Shown here: positions 10,993 to 23,826 of the stretch, piece after piece
Position numbering within the stretch: position 1 is the first letter of the stretch
Layout of the letters: every line of letters begins with the position of its first letter
From: Panicum virgatum
Taxonomy: Eukaryota > Streptophyta > Magnoliopsida > Poales > Poaceae
Length of the DNA: 64,000 bases
Direction of reading: 5' to 3'
NCBI RefSeq assembly: GCF_016808335.1
Contig: NC_053137.1
Location: forward strand, 10,094,506 to 10,158,505
Notes under the pieces: generated by a model
The model's database searches: none
What the model was told of the DNA's origin: nothing
What the model saw: only the letters and a program-made list of their open reading frames with translations
Translations under genes and position numbers: made by a program

Positions 10993-11426
10993 CCCTTGTG
11001 CTTCTATTCTTTCTCGAATTATGTGCAACTATCATTTATATACTTAAAAAAGATGTAGTTAGCAAATCGAGTATCACGATTAAATTTCAATTGCACCGTT
11101 ATGTTTCTTATGATGAGATCTTCAAAACAAAATCACAATTACTATGTCTCGATGAAATTTTTAAAACCATTTTTTAGGCTGTAACAATTACCTTATGAGA
11201 CCCCGAATAATTGTTCCGCTTTGGTAAGAGGAAAATTGTTCCGCCTTAAAGAAATAACCTCCGCACACATCTTAGAAACATGTTCGCAGCTTATTACTTT
11301 CAAAACAATTTGTGGCAAACAAACAAAGGCACAATTAGAAATATTTTTTTTCTTTTCTCTTCTCTTTTTCCTTCTCCAAGCCCAGCCTCCGACCTGATGG
11401 GCGCGGCAGGCGCGCTGTCCACCTAG

Positions 11427-12541
11427 TTGTTTAAACTCTCGTTCTATACCCATCAAGAAATTGAGCTGCTAAAGCCACACCATCACGCTTCTGAGCATTC
11501 TCCCGTCCTATACCCATCAACTGGTCTGTCATCTTCATCTCGGCCGCAGGGCAAGTCAACTTGTTCGCCCTGTCCAGCATCTCTGCGGGTGTTCTCCAGG
11601 TTTGTGCTGATGCAATATTTCGACTGAGCGTTTCAGCTGCTTCTGCTGTTCTGAATCGCTTATACAAGATCTTCAACTCATCGTTTCAACCTCTTCTCAG
11701 CTTTTCTACGATTGGTTTCACAAAATCCAGAGTCTCTGCGGGTGTTCTCCAGGTTTGTGCTGATTCAATATTCTTTCGTTTGAGAATTTACCTTTTATTT
11801 GAGAAATGTTCTTTCATCGGATCTCTTTTAAGAAACTGCTGGTTACAAAACGACTTAGCAGCAACCTGTTTTGGGGGAGTAGGCAGGAGAGTCGGGTACC
11901 TTTGTTTTAGGTTTTACCAACAATCATGTTCTTCTTCCTGGAAAGAGCATTCCATGTACTGGCAATCATATTATCTGCAACTTTTTTTCCTCAAAATCCT
12001 ATATTTCATAAACCTGACTTGTTTATCAATATCGAGCCCTGTATGCCAAAGACATTATCAATTACGGAGTAGGTTTAAAGGACAGGCCATATACCTTATC
12101 TGTTTTCTATAAGCTAAAGCAAGACCTAATTGAAAATGAATCAAATTATTGATTGTATCATAAAGGCCTTTATGCTCACGTCCTAACGCGACCCCCTGGA
12201 GGAGTATGTGCTTCTAAAAAAATCTTTGATGCTGTGGCCAATTCCGAAGTTAGTTCGATACATTCATACATATGACTGGCAATGAGAAAAATAAATGCAA
12301 TAGCTAAATGATGATAAGTAATATCGGTCAGCCATAAACTTTGTGTTTGTGGATGGAATCCCCCAAGAAGGGTTAAAATGACGGTTCCCGCTCCTTAAGT
12401 GGTACCAAATAAATGGTTACTCGAATCAGGATTTTAGGCATAAAGATTCCACTGACCTGAAGGATGTGACTTCGTCATTGTCTCATGTGCAGGTGAACTC
12501 TGCTTCTGGTTTGTGAAGGGTGATTCCAGCGCACTAATAGA
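11427..12541 (+). promoter_or_regulatory. Probable promoter/5' UTR with intron of kinase K2
   Basis: The sequence CTCTGCGGGTGTTCTCCAG|GTTTGTGCTGAT looks like a 5' UTR exon end with a splice donor. It occurs twice, about 150 bp apart (near 11580 and 11732), so the donor is duplicated. A matching acceptor GTGCAG lies near 12492, followed by about 50 bp of leader to the K2 ATG at 12542. Inferred from splice motifs only. Confidence 0.35.
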
Positions 12542-12717
12542 ATGCAGAACTCACAACTTTCAAGTGCATTTCCAAGGGAACCAACACTAGAATTTCTAAA
12601 ACACATCACAGAAGACTTCTCAAGTGAACGAGAGGTCGGACGTGGTGGATTCGGTGTGGTTTACAAGGTACGGTTCTGTCTCAAATTTCATATCAACAAT
12701 GGATAGACAGGTTCAAT

Positions 12718-15083
12718 TGTCACAGCCCAAAAAAAAAATCCCCCGCCGGGCCCACCCGTCAGCCTCTCCCTCTCCCTCCTCTCTGTTCTGCTCGGCGTCG
12801 CACCGCACGCGTCGCCCGCCCCGGGTCAAGGCCGCCCGGCCTGCCTTGACTTGGCACAGGGGCGCCTGCCCGTGGGACCCACCTGTCGGCCTCTGGCTGG
12901 CGGGTGTGGCCGGATACGGGTGTACCTAGCAATTTTGCTAGGGTTTCTTTAGGTTTTATTTATTTGCAATCTTGTAAAATATGTAGAAATTCATGTATAA
13001 CTCCAAAAATAGTGAAACTTATTTTGTTGGATTCTCTAGCTTAGATCTACTCAAGAAAAATATTGTTTTGCATGTTACTTTGCTGTAGATTTATTTATAG
13101 TTTTATTTTGCAAAAGTGAGTTTAATGCTTAGTTATTTGAGTATTGCTCTAAAATTTCAAACTAAAATTTTTTAGACTCCTTGTGAGGTGTAGTTTTCAG
13201 TGGAGCAACTTGTTCACATACTTCCTTTCTGTTTATCAAAGTTTTAGCTTGTTTTCTTATGCTTTATCTGAAAATGGTTTATTATAGAACTTCTTGCTGG
13301 AAAGTGATAAAATGTCAAAACCAGTTTTGTTAGCTTTTCTTTCATTCCTAATAACTAATCTATTTTTCTTGGATTTGTTTAGTTTAGTTTGCATTCCTTT
13401 TCTGATTTACCTTTTTTAGAGTGGCTGAAAACTATTATATTTATGTTTAATTATAGAAAAATGCTTTTCCTGCAAAACCAATTTTCATAAGTTCTTTGCA
13501 ATGTTCTCAGCATGCTCAAATTATTTCATGATTTATTCTTGTTGTTTAGTCCATTTCTTAATTCTTGTATCGCATTCATGCATTATAGTGACCAAGCCGT
13601 CGGAGGTCGAACCCGTGGAGCCCACCGAGTCCGTGGAGCCTGAACCCGGGATCCCGTTCGTGGTCGAGCCTGAAGTTAACCAAGGCAAGCAGCTAAGCAT
13701 ATTCCTTGCACCTGTCTAATCTGATTTAGTTTAGCTATTCCACCTGGGTATTGTTGGGCTATATATGTATAGTAAGTATGTATTGCATTGTTGTACCTAT
13801 CTTGATGCATAGTCCTTCCTTGATTTGTTATCCTTGTTTTTGGCACTAGTTAGTTAGTTAATTACTTAACTTGACTAGATGCTTAGCCCTCCTTAGAATA
13901 GTTACATTGCTCGCTAGACAGGAACGGTTTGGAGGATCACATTTACCGTTTACCCTTGATCGCACTGGTTCGTTTGGGTAGTTAAGAGTTTGGTAGTATC
14001 GAGATTCGAGCGGAATGGTAGGGCCTAGAGAATGAAGTCACATGGGCATAGTCCGCTTGGATCGATTAAGGACCGAGTGGATGCCATCGGCCTTGAGCAC
14101 CTTTCCGTACTACCACATATCCAATATAATGGTACGGATAAGCCAATTACCTTCTTTGACTTGATCATTGATGTGTAGTCCTAGATACGTGGCTACGGGC
14201 TATGCAGAGAGGCTTAGTGTGTCCCCAGGTGGACCTATGTGTAGGAAAGTTTAGAAATGTGCCTGGTGGAACTAAGTCTCTACTCGTAAGCTAGGTGTGA
14301 GGTTCAATGATCGAGCCTTGTTGGGAACGGTTGACGTGAGTACCCCCTTACCCGGCGTGATCGGTTGGGTGAGTCGCATGGTCCTCGCGTTGTGTGGGTA
14401 AAGTAGTACACTCTTGCAAGGTTATAATCAATTCGAATTGCCGCGCTCTCGGATATGAGCAAGCTCTTGGTTCGCCGAATTCCTCTTAGAGAGTTCCGGT
14501 TTTGTTGGTGTTGGTTTCATGTCTTGTCAATAATCTATTGATTATTATGTTATTCTTTTAATCAACTAAAATTAGTTAGGGGTTTGGGCAACAATAATCA
14601 ATTCTGATAGGTGATAGTGTAGGGAGCTAATGCTTATGCAATAACTACTTAACCTTAAATCTTTTACTTGAGCCAATGCATGATCCTTGCTTATTTAATC
14701 GCGTAAGTCTCGCGGAGTACCTTTGTACTCAGGGTGCTTTCTAAACTTAGTTGCAGGTGAGCCAGAAGTGGTGTTCGGCCACTTCTACCCCGCTGATCCT
14801 AATGCGGGGGAGGAGTAGGTCGTTGTGGCTGTGGTGATGTCCTTGAGCAAGGCATCATCATCTTAAGTATGTTTTTATCGTAATCAAAATCCGTGAGAGT
14901 TTGTAATTGTAATAAACTTTACGTTTCTGTTTAATATGACTTCCGTGAGCCCAAGGCTTGTAAGTGAAGCTCGAAACCCACCTATATTGAACTTGTAATA
15001 TTAAGTTTCGAACTCTGTTTTTGTAAAATTGCTCTTTGTGGATTATTGGCGATGTATTCGATTGTAAACGGTATGTGCATATG
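12718..15083 (+). repeat. 5' LTR of outer gypsy element, part 1
   Basis: Begins TGTCACAGCCC and aligns with 33.97-36.24 kb at high identity. It is cut at 15083 by the minus-strand chromovirus, whose target duplication ATATG ends the segment. The rest of this LTR is 29405-29604. Confidence 0.85.
13589..14818 (+). other. Spliced acidic mini-ORF within outer-element 5' LTR
   Basis: Predicted exon 13589-13684 (acceptor ATTATAG, 96 bp, phase 1 in and out) encodes a Glu/Pro-rich peptide with PSEVEPVEPTESVEPEPG. It ends CAAG|GCAAGC, a GC donor. A second exon starts after TTGCAG at 14757 and runs in phase through GEPEVVFGHF to AGEE and a TAG at 14816-14818. The copy in the 3' LTR (34758-35986) is open in the same way. 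No start codon or first exon was located. The same design occurs in three other LTR families here. Confidence 0.45.
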
Positions 15084-18000
15084 TGAAGCGTCCTCTCATA
15101 AGAGAGAACTTAAATGTGATACAAAACACTAGTCCCAGGAGGCTGATGCCACATTTATTACATCAGATGGTTCATAACCGTACAAACCTCGGAGGACACT
15201 CGATATAGATAATGATGATAAGTAACCAGGCTACAACATAACACCAGACCGCAACCCACATGGGGTCTAGCTCGGGCTCAGAGTACTGCGTCAGCGAAAA
15301 CATCTCGAACAGGGCTGGTTCCACAGGCAAGGTTGGGTGTAGAACGATAACCCTACTCAGCGTCGTCTGGTACGAAGTCTGGATCTTCCTCTGTAAAAAG
15401 TAAGAATGGGGTGAGTACAAACATACCCATCAAGTCCAACCACACCCACGGAGGGGGTAATATCAGAATAATATGCATAGGTATATCAAGGATAAGGTTA
15501 CGGTTTAATTTGCGGAAAGCTAAATTTTATGCAGGGGTTTATTTAGCAGCAAACATTTCTAAAACCAGTTTTTGTTTTGAGTAACACGGAGTTTAAGTTT
15601 TAAACTGCTACCGGACTCCCCGTCCATCGTAGCACACGGCACAATTGCCGGACACAATTTCAAAACAACACACACCATCCCATCCCAAGAAACACTAGTT
15701 ATGTGACCACACCGTAACTCGCCCAATACCGTGGGCACGGCTATTCGAATAGCTTTTAACTCTGCAGAGGTGTGCAACTTTACCCACAAGTAGGATACCA
15801 CATCTCGAACACCGTTGTGTCGGTGTAGATCCCAACATAGCCATTACCCACCTTAGCTAAGCCTGACTAGCCATCACGGGATTCACCAAGGGGTCATCGA
15901 CCTAACTTTGAGGTATAACCGGGGTATAAGTCATACTGAGCATATCCCTTCTCCTTGGTCACCCGTTGCTCTCAGCCCTCCTGATGGCTATCACACAAAC
16001 TAGTGGGATTCATGCTACGCCGTTGCCCATTCAACGGTCGAGTGGTTTGCACGATAGAGGAGTTAGGTGAGATGACACATCAACTCGGTCCTTAGACATG
16101 ACAAGATGGATATCTCCCTTCTTTGTCCTGCCACATTGGCACGAGCACACCAAATGGCAAATCCGTAGAAATGCCATCCATCCCGTCTAAACTTTCTTTA
16201 CAAAAACACCACATTTATCCCATCCCACACGCACACATTTTCTTTATAAAATAAATCGTATTATGAGCAAAGTCCTAAGCGTTCTAATATCGATTAACGT
16301 CCAAGCAAAATCAGATATTAATCTAGGTGGTCAAGGAATGGTCATCACAAATCAAGACGTGGCTATCCAACCGTGTTTTCATGCAAGCAAAACATATGCA
16401 ATTTTATAAAGCAGGCTATTAGGTTGTGTTTATAAAAACTAGGACAGAAACATGCATCAAAGGATGGGATTGAACTTGCCGTCTTCGTAGCCTTCGGGGA
16501 GGTCCTGTCCTTCGGGCTCTCCCTCGTTCACACCGTGATCTACGACGCACACAAATAAACACACAATAAATACAAAGAAATAAATATTTTATCGTTGAGC
16601 TCGAATCGGAAAAGGTCAAGATATGGAGTTCGGGATAAAATTGTTGAGCGATTTCCTACTGGCATGACCAAAACTATGGCACGTGAGGCGTGGTACAGTT
16701 TCGGGTCGATCAGAGTTTGTTTGGTGCATGAAATAATAGGTTGTGTGAAGTTCTAGGGTCAAACGAGGGTCTAACGACCTATTTGTAAATATTTTGGGGA
16801 GGACAGGGGCTTGTTAACAAATTTTGGAAGTCTCTGGACTATCCTGGAAAGGTCAAGGGTTTAATTAAAATTATGTTTATAGGGGTAAGGGTTTATTTTG
16901 GATTACATCATGAAAGGGGGCTTGGTTTGCAAAATGGCCAACAAGAGGGAGGGCTCTTTCTGGAATAGAAGAAAAGGGGGGGGGTTCGGCAAAATCGTCA
17001 TCCCCTTCCTCTCCCCGCGCAGAACAGAGGAGAGGGGAGGGCGGCGCTCGGCGCCGGCGATTCGGCGGCCTCGGGGTCCGGCGGCGGCTCAGGGTAGGGG
17101 GAAAAGGGGCAGCGGGGAGTGGAGGTTCGATTCCCCCGCTCACCTTGGCCTGAGGCGCGGCGAGGAGGCGGGGCAACGGGAGTAGGCAGCGGTGGCACTA
17201 GCAGCGTGCGGCGGCGGCGCTGGAAGCCTTCAGGAGGGGCGGGCTGTGGCGGTCGGGGATGAGGAGCTTGAGGGCGGTGCCGGGGTCCTTTTATAGCTCG
17301 AGTAAGGCGGTGGAGCGGGCGGTAGGGCGGTGGCCGCGGTGTGGCCGGTCGGCGAGCCTTGCGGGTGCCATTAATGGCGTTTTGGCCACTGGCGAGCGTC
17401 GCGGAGCGGTGCATGGGCGGCGAGGTGGCCACAGGTGACAAGATTGCTCGGGCAGGCATGCGTGGGGAAGAGGACCGGCCACTATGTGCGAGCAGTGCGT
17501 CGTACCCGGCTTCGTCCTTGACAGCGGCGAGGGCGGCGAGGTGCTTAGGAGGGCGGTGGCGATCGACGGGCGGCGCGGCGGGTCTTCGGTGCGCGTGGAA
17601 TGCGTGCGGCGCGCGTTTCCAGGTGGTGGCGAGCGGCGCAGCGTGGGGCACAGCGGCGGCACGGCGCTGAGCGGGGCGGGGCGGGGCAGTCGAGCGGCGC
17701 AATGACGAGCGGTACGCGGCGCGCACGTGGGCACGGCGAGGCGCACGTTCGTGTGCACGCGTTGGGGCAGGGAGCAGCAGCGTGCGCGCGTGTGCCGCGT
17801 CGGTGTGCGCGGCGCGGGCGGCGGTGGTGGCGTGCGCGGGGTAAGGGCGGGGTGCTGGCGGCGGCCTTGGTGCGGCGTGTGCACGCGGCCGGGTGATGCC
17901 GAGCCGGTTCGCGTGCGGGCCGGCTGCGTGGGCGTGCGCGCGGGCGGGGCAGGCGGCCGGGGCGCGGCATGGGGAGGAAGGGGAGACGCGCGCACGGGCG

Positions 18001-18459
18001 GCCGGGAGCGGGAGGCGGCTCGGGGCAGGCGCGATGGGGAAGGAGGGGATGAGAGAGAGAAGGAAGGGAGAGAGAAAAGAAATAAAGAAAAGAAATGGAA
18101 AAGGGAAAAGAAATGGAGAAAAAGGAAGGGGAAAAATGGGAAGGGGAAAAAGGAAGGAGGGGGAAAAGCGGGCACACGCCGGCGGCGATCGCGCGGTGCG
18201 CGGGCCAGCGGGCGGCGTGCGCAGTCGGGTGCGCGCCAGGGAGAGGGAGGAAAAGGAGAAAGAGAGGGAGAGATTCGCGGCGGTTGGACGCGACGCGTCG
18301 TGCTGGATGGGAAACGGATGGGACGTGCGTTGAAAACGGGTGCCGGTTTGTTCAGGAAAATTCTGGGACTAGGGTTTAGGGTCTAAGGGGGAGTCGAGCT
18401 CAACGACGAAAAACGGTTTTAGCGTATGATTTAATTTAGTGAGTTTTCGGGATGTTACA
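15084..18459 (-). repeat. 3' LTR of minus-strand chromovirus (3376 bp)
   Basis: In minus sense it begins TGTAACATCC and ends GAGAGGACGCTTCA. A GC-rich promoter half carries a TATAAAA box (reverse complement at 17289-17295). The long Pro/Arg/Ala-rich ORFs here come from base composition and are not treated as genes. A predicted acidic mini-ORF lies at 15353-16539. Confidence 0.88.
15353..16539 (-). other. Spliced acidic mini-ORF within chromovirus 3' LTR
   Basis: Internal exon 16539-16480 (acceptor CGTAG, 60 bp) encodes EGEPEGQDLPEGYED and ends GACG|GCAAGT (GC donor). The terminal exon 15390-15353 follows TTTTTACAG and reads in phase 1 through EDPDFVPDDAE to TAG. The copy in the other LTR has the same donor (27539-27545) and terminal exon (26454-26417), with a rearranged 5' part. 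No start codon is identified. Confidence 0.45.
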
Positions 18460-18469
18460 AACCTACCCC

Positions 18470-21400
18470 ACTTAAAATGAATCTCGTCCTCGAGATTCGG
18501 CTGGTTCCTAAACAGGTGGGGAAATTCCTTCTTTAGAGCGTCTTCGCGTTCCCACATAGCTTCTTCCACTCCGTGTCTGCTCCACTAAACTCTGCATATC
18601 CGTACTTCGGAGTTTCTGGTTCTCCTAGTGACAGTGTCTAGAATCTTGACCGGTACTTCCTGATATCGTAGGTCTGACTGTAGATCTATCGTTTCTACTG
18701 GCACATGTTCCGCTTCGGGTACCCTCAAACATCTTCTTAGCTGCGAGACGTGGAATACTGGATGTATATCTGACATTTCTTTTGGTAGCTCCAAACGGTA
18801 TGCTACTGCTCCAACTCTCTTCAGAACTCGGTATGGTCCAATGTACCGAGGGGCCAATTTTCCTTGTACCTGAAATCTTCGGGTTCCTCGAATAGGTGAT
18901 ACCTTGAGATACACGAAATCTCCTGGGTTGAAACTTATTTCCCGTCTTTTCTTGTCGGTGTAGCTCTTCTGTCGGGACTGGGCTGCTTTCAGTTTCTCTC
19001 TAATCTCGGCTACTCTTTCTTCTGCTTCTTTTATGAGTGCGGGCCTGACTAGGGCACGTTCTCCAACTTCTGACCACATCAGCGGTGTTCTGCACTTCCT
19101 TCCATAGAGAGCTTCGAACGGTGACATGCCCAAGCTTGCTTGATACCCGTTGTTGTATGAGAACTCGGCATAGGGTTAACTCTGCTCCCAATCTTTGCCA
19201 TATGTGAGGACACATGCTCTCAACATATCTTCCATAATCTGGTTTACCGTTTCTGTCTAGCCATCTGTCTGCGGGTGATAAGCGGAGCTAAAGTCTAGCT
19301 TGGTGCCCATGGCTTTATGCAAACTCTTCCAAAATCTAGAGGTGAACTGGGTTCCTCTATCTGAGACGATTCGACTGGGCACACCATGCAACTTCACTAT
19401 GTTTTCCACATAGAGCTTGGCTAGCTTCTCTCCACCGTAGTTGGTCCGTACGGGTATGAAGTGAGCCGCTTTAGTGAGTCGGTCCACTATTACCCATATG
19501 GAATCGTGTCCTTTCTGGGTTCTGGGCAAGCCTACTACAAAATCCATTCCTATTTCATCCTATTTCCAAACCGGAATGGGTAGGGGTTGCAACAATCCTG
19601 CCGGCTTCTGGTGTTCAGCTTTGATTCTTTGGCAAGTATCACAACGGGCGACGAATCGTGTAATATCGGCCTTCATCCCATTCCACCAATATTTCTGTCT
19701 CAAGTCCATATACATTTTGGTGGATCCTGGGTGAATGGAGTAGGCTGAGTTGTGGGCTTCATCCATAATTATTTGCTTGAAATCTCCTTTCTGGGGCACA
19801 CAAATTCTATCTTTATACCATAATGTTCCCCTATTATCCACTCTAAAGTCTGGTGCCTTATTTTCTCCGGTCTGTCTCCGGATTTCCATCAGTCCCTTGT
19901 CCGATCTTTGGGCTTTCCTGATTCTTTCTTCTAGAGTAGATTGGACGTTTAGCACTTGACTGGAGCCTCGAGGGACAATGTGCACATTTAATCGTGCCAT
20001 TTCCTCTCGTAAATGGTTATTCTTGGGCCCGTAGGATTTCCGACTGAGGGCGTCGGCCACTACGTTTTCCTTTCCCGGGTGGTAATGAATTTCCAAATTA
20101 TAATCCTTGACTAATTCTAGCCATCTTCTCTGCCTCAGGTTTAAGTCTGGTTGGGTGAAGATATACTTCAGACTTTTATGATCGGTAAAGATTTCACACT
20201 TATTTCCAATCAAATAATGCCACCAAATTTTAAGAGCATGCACTACGGCTGCAAGTTCCAAATCATGGGTCGGATAGTTCTGCTCATGAGACCTGAGCTG
20301 GCGGGAAGCATATGCAACAACTTTCCCGTCTTGCATCAGCACACAACCCAATCCTTGTCGGGACGCATCACAATATATGACAAAATCCCAATGAATATCC
20401 GGTAGGGTTAGTACTGGGGCTGTCGTCAATTTTCGCTTCAACTCCTGGAAGCTCCTTTCACACGACTCCGTCCAGGTGAACTTCTTCTCTTTCTTGAGCA
20501 GCTCTGTCATGGGCCGGGCTATCTTAGAAAATCCCTCAATGAATCTCCGATAGTACCCAGCTAATCCGAGAAAACTCATGATCTCACTGACATTAGTTGG
20601 TTGCTGCCAGTTGGAGACTGCTTCGACCTTCTCGGGGTCCACTGCTACTCCTTCCGCGGTCTAAATATGACCAAGGAAAGCTACTTTCTCCAGCCAGAAC
20701 TCACACTTGCTGAATTTGGCGTATAGCCTATGCACTCTCAGCTTCTCCAGAACTACCCTCAGGTGTTGTTCGTGCTCCTGGATACTCTTTGAGTAAATAA
20801 GTATGTCGTCGATGAAGACTACGACAAACTTATCTAACTCGTCCATAAACACTTTGTTCATGAGGTTCATGAAATAGGCAGGTGCATTTGTCTGCCCGAA
20901 AGACATCACCGTGAACTCAAACTGCCCATATCGGGTGACAAAGGCTGTCTTCGGGATGTCGCTCTCCCTAATCTTGAGCTGAAAATATCCGGACCTCAGG
21001 TCAATCTTGGAAAAGTACTTGGCCCCTTTTAACTGATCAAAAAGATTATCGATCCTGGGGAGGGGGTACTTGTTTTTGATAGTGACTTCGTTCAGTGCCC
21101 GGTAATCAACGCACAACCTCATACTTCCATCCTTCTTTTTGACAAATAGAACCGGGGCTCCCCAAGGCGACGAACTTGGCATAATGAAGCCAATCCGTTG
21201 TAACTCCTCTAGTTGTTTCTTTAACTCCGCCAACTCGGAGGCTGCCATCCTATAAGATCTCTTGGCTATGGGGGCGGTTCCAGGAACAAGATCAATGACA
21301 AATTCTACGTCCCTATCTGGTGGCATACCGGGAAGTTCTTCGGGAAAGACATCAGAGTACTCATTCACTACTGGGACTTCTTCCAAGTTCTTGGTTTCCA

Positions 21401-21989
21401 TACTGAATACCATCGGGTTTGCTCCACTTTCCCGGGTGTGACAGGTCACTCGGACTCCTTCTAGGTTTGTTAGATGTACTACCTTATCCGTACAACCTAT
21501 GAGGCCATTGTGTTTGCTTAGCCAGTCCATTCCAAGGATTACATCTATCCCTTCTGACTTAAGTACTACTAGATCTGCTAGAAACTCTACCCCACTTAAA
21601 TTAATCCTTACCCGTAGACAACCCAGTTGACACCTGATGTCTCCTCCGGGCGTCCGGGTTGATAGTGGTGTTTTTAGTAGTACTGTGGGTATTTTATGTT
21701 TCTCCACAAAACTCGAGGATATGAATGAGTGTGATGCTCCAGAATCAAACAGTACTGTTGCAAGAGTTGAGCTGACTAGGTACTCACCGAGTACTACACC
21801 CTGAGCTCCTTGAGCTTCCTGCACGTCGATGTGGTTGACGCGGGCTCGTCCAAAAGACTGCTGGGATTGCCTCTGCTGGTTGTTGTTGTTGTTGATGTTG
21901 CCGCGGAGGGGCACTCGGTTGGCACCGGTCAGAACTGGCTTGGGTCCGTTCACAGTGTTGGAGAAGGCTGAAGTAGCCGGCTTGTTCTT
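18470..21989 (-). pseudogene. pol of minus-strand chromovirus (PR-RT-RH-INT-chromodomain)
   Basis: Reading from 21989 down: protease with [10 protein letters not shown], reverse transcriptase with [11 protein letters not shown], RNase H with [10 protein letters not shown], the integrase zinc finger ([11 protein letters not shown]) and core ([19 protein letters not shown] then TETV), the GPY-like tail and a chromodomain (ILDTVTRRTRNSEVRICRV, WEREDALKKEFPHLF). The frame is broken by stops at 20661-20663, 19560-19562 (WK*DEIG, expected WKWDEIG) and 19257-19259 (TDG*TE, expected Gln). A frame disturbance follows at about 19134-19250. Confidence 0.85.
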
Positions 21990-23063
21990 GGCATAGGGGC
22001 AGTCGGCGATGAAGTGACCTGTCTCACGGCAGTTGAAGCAGGCCCTTACGTTGCTGTTGTTGTTGGTGACCTGGCTCGTATTACTCTATGGGGCCCTCAT
22101 GGTGCTCTGGCTTCTGAGCTGGGTGTTAGGGGCCCGTGGTCCTGTCACTTGCGACTGAGTTCTGTACTGCATTGGGGCTTGGGACCTTGGTGCATTGTAG
22201 CTGAAGCTTCTGGCCTTCTGGGAACGATCCTGCTGGCGGGCCTTGCTCTCCAGGAACTTGCGCTTGTTATCCTTTCTTTCATCACTCTTGGCCTTCTCAG
22301 TGAGGATTGCCTTGTTCATCAAGGTGTTGAAATCAGGATAGATCTGAGGGGTGAGCAGGGTCCTGAGTTCTGGGTTTATCCCCTTTTTGAACATATCCTA
22401 TTTCTTCTCGTCGTCGTTCACTTCTTCTGGTGCATAACGAGCCAGCTCCATAAACTGGTGTGTATACTCTTCTACCGTCATACTCCCTTGCTGAAGTGCG
22501 CAGAATTCATCCGCCTTGCGCTTCATGGTAGCCGAGGGGATGTGATAACGACGGAACTCCCTCACGAATTCATTCCAGGTGATGGTGGAGGCATCTCTGG
22601 CAGCAGCGCAGTAATTTTCCCACCAGGCTAAGGCAGTCCCGGTGAGTTGATGTGCTGCCAGAAGGACTTTATCCCGATCCTGGCACCCAAACGGCTCGAC
22701 CTTCCTCTGGATTACGCGGAGCCAATCATCTGCATCCAAGGGATTGCTGGATCCGGCAAAAGTGGGTGGCTTGGCCCTAAGAAAAGCTGTCAGCTTGTCA
22801 TTAAAGGTCTGCTCTCGTGGTTGCCGGTTCACTAGAGCATTGGCCAGTGTCTCCAGTATGAGAGTCTGGTTATGGATTATTTGTGCCAGGTCCGTGAAGG
22901 GTGGTGGTGGTGGTGGTGGCAGTTGTGCATCATGATTTTCTCCTCTGCCCTGACTCACTTCTTGTTCTTCCTGAGGATGGTTTTGCCCGTTAGGACGTAC
23001 TCCTGCATCAGCGGCTGCAGGGTCCCTGACGCGGGAGGCCCTCGTAACGCTTCGGGAGACCAT
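21990..23063 (-). pseudogene. gag of minus-strand chromovirus
   Basis: The ATG at 23063 opens a gag with a Pro run, the core PPTFAGSSNPLDADDWLRVI, and a CCHC zinc knuckle [14 protein letters not shown] near 21995-22037. Stops interrupt it at 22398-22400 (KK*DMFKKG, expected Gln) and 22086-22088. Gag binds RNA and forms the particle. Confidence 0.8.
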
Positions 23064-23826
23064 CTGTAGAACAAGTGGGTTGGGGTTAAGATTAGGTGAT
23101 GTTTAAGTTTTTTAATTCGTGTAATCAAGGCAGAATCAACCTTCTGCCGATAAGCACACAACAACAAACACACAATTATGGCAAACAAGCACACGCAACT
23201 TTTTTAAAACAAGGTAGGGGTACAACGCGGGGACACGACTAGTACGCATACTACATGTCCGGATATAAATTCATACTTAGGGATACAACTTAAATCGAAA
23301 GGGCTAGAAGAGTACAACAATAGGGTAGGGTCGATCATTCTACTCGCGGGGCGAGCCTTCTTCTGGGGCAGAGTTTGTGAGCAATCCTTGCTCGCCGTCC
23401 TCTAAGTTCCCGTTCTCTTGGGGCTGCGTAGCAGCTTCTCCTTCACCGACGGCAGTAGACCCTTCGGGGTTCCCGGGTGGGGCTTGTGGGGTTATCACGA
23501 GTGGTCCCCATCCTATGACGGGTGTCCCGAGTAGAATTTGGTCTTCTCCGATGGCCGGAACTGGGGTTCCACTTCTGGTCCATTCTTGCATGCGCCGGTC
23601 TCGGGCTTGTCTGAGGCTCTCCTGGGCAACTGCTTCACTGCTGATCGCGGATGCGGCTCTTGCCTCGGCTTGGGCTGCTCGGACCTGTTGGAGTCTCACT
23701 GCGAGCTCTGCTTGCTCGGCGCGATGGGTCTGCTCCCTCAACAGGTGGGCTTGTTCATCGAAGAGCTGATCCAAAGCGGCTAGGTAGGTCGTCACTTGGT
23801 ACAAAGGGTCCACTTCATGGCGGCGC

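Noticed and set aside
17291..18175. Long Pro/Arg/Ala-rich ORFs on both strands in GC-rich LTR DNA (also 27810-29326 and 47.3-48.1 kb)
   Set aside because: Several frames are open at once, composition follows GC content, no domain is present, and they lie in LTR promoter regions.
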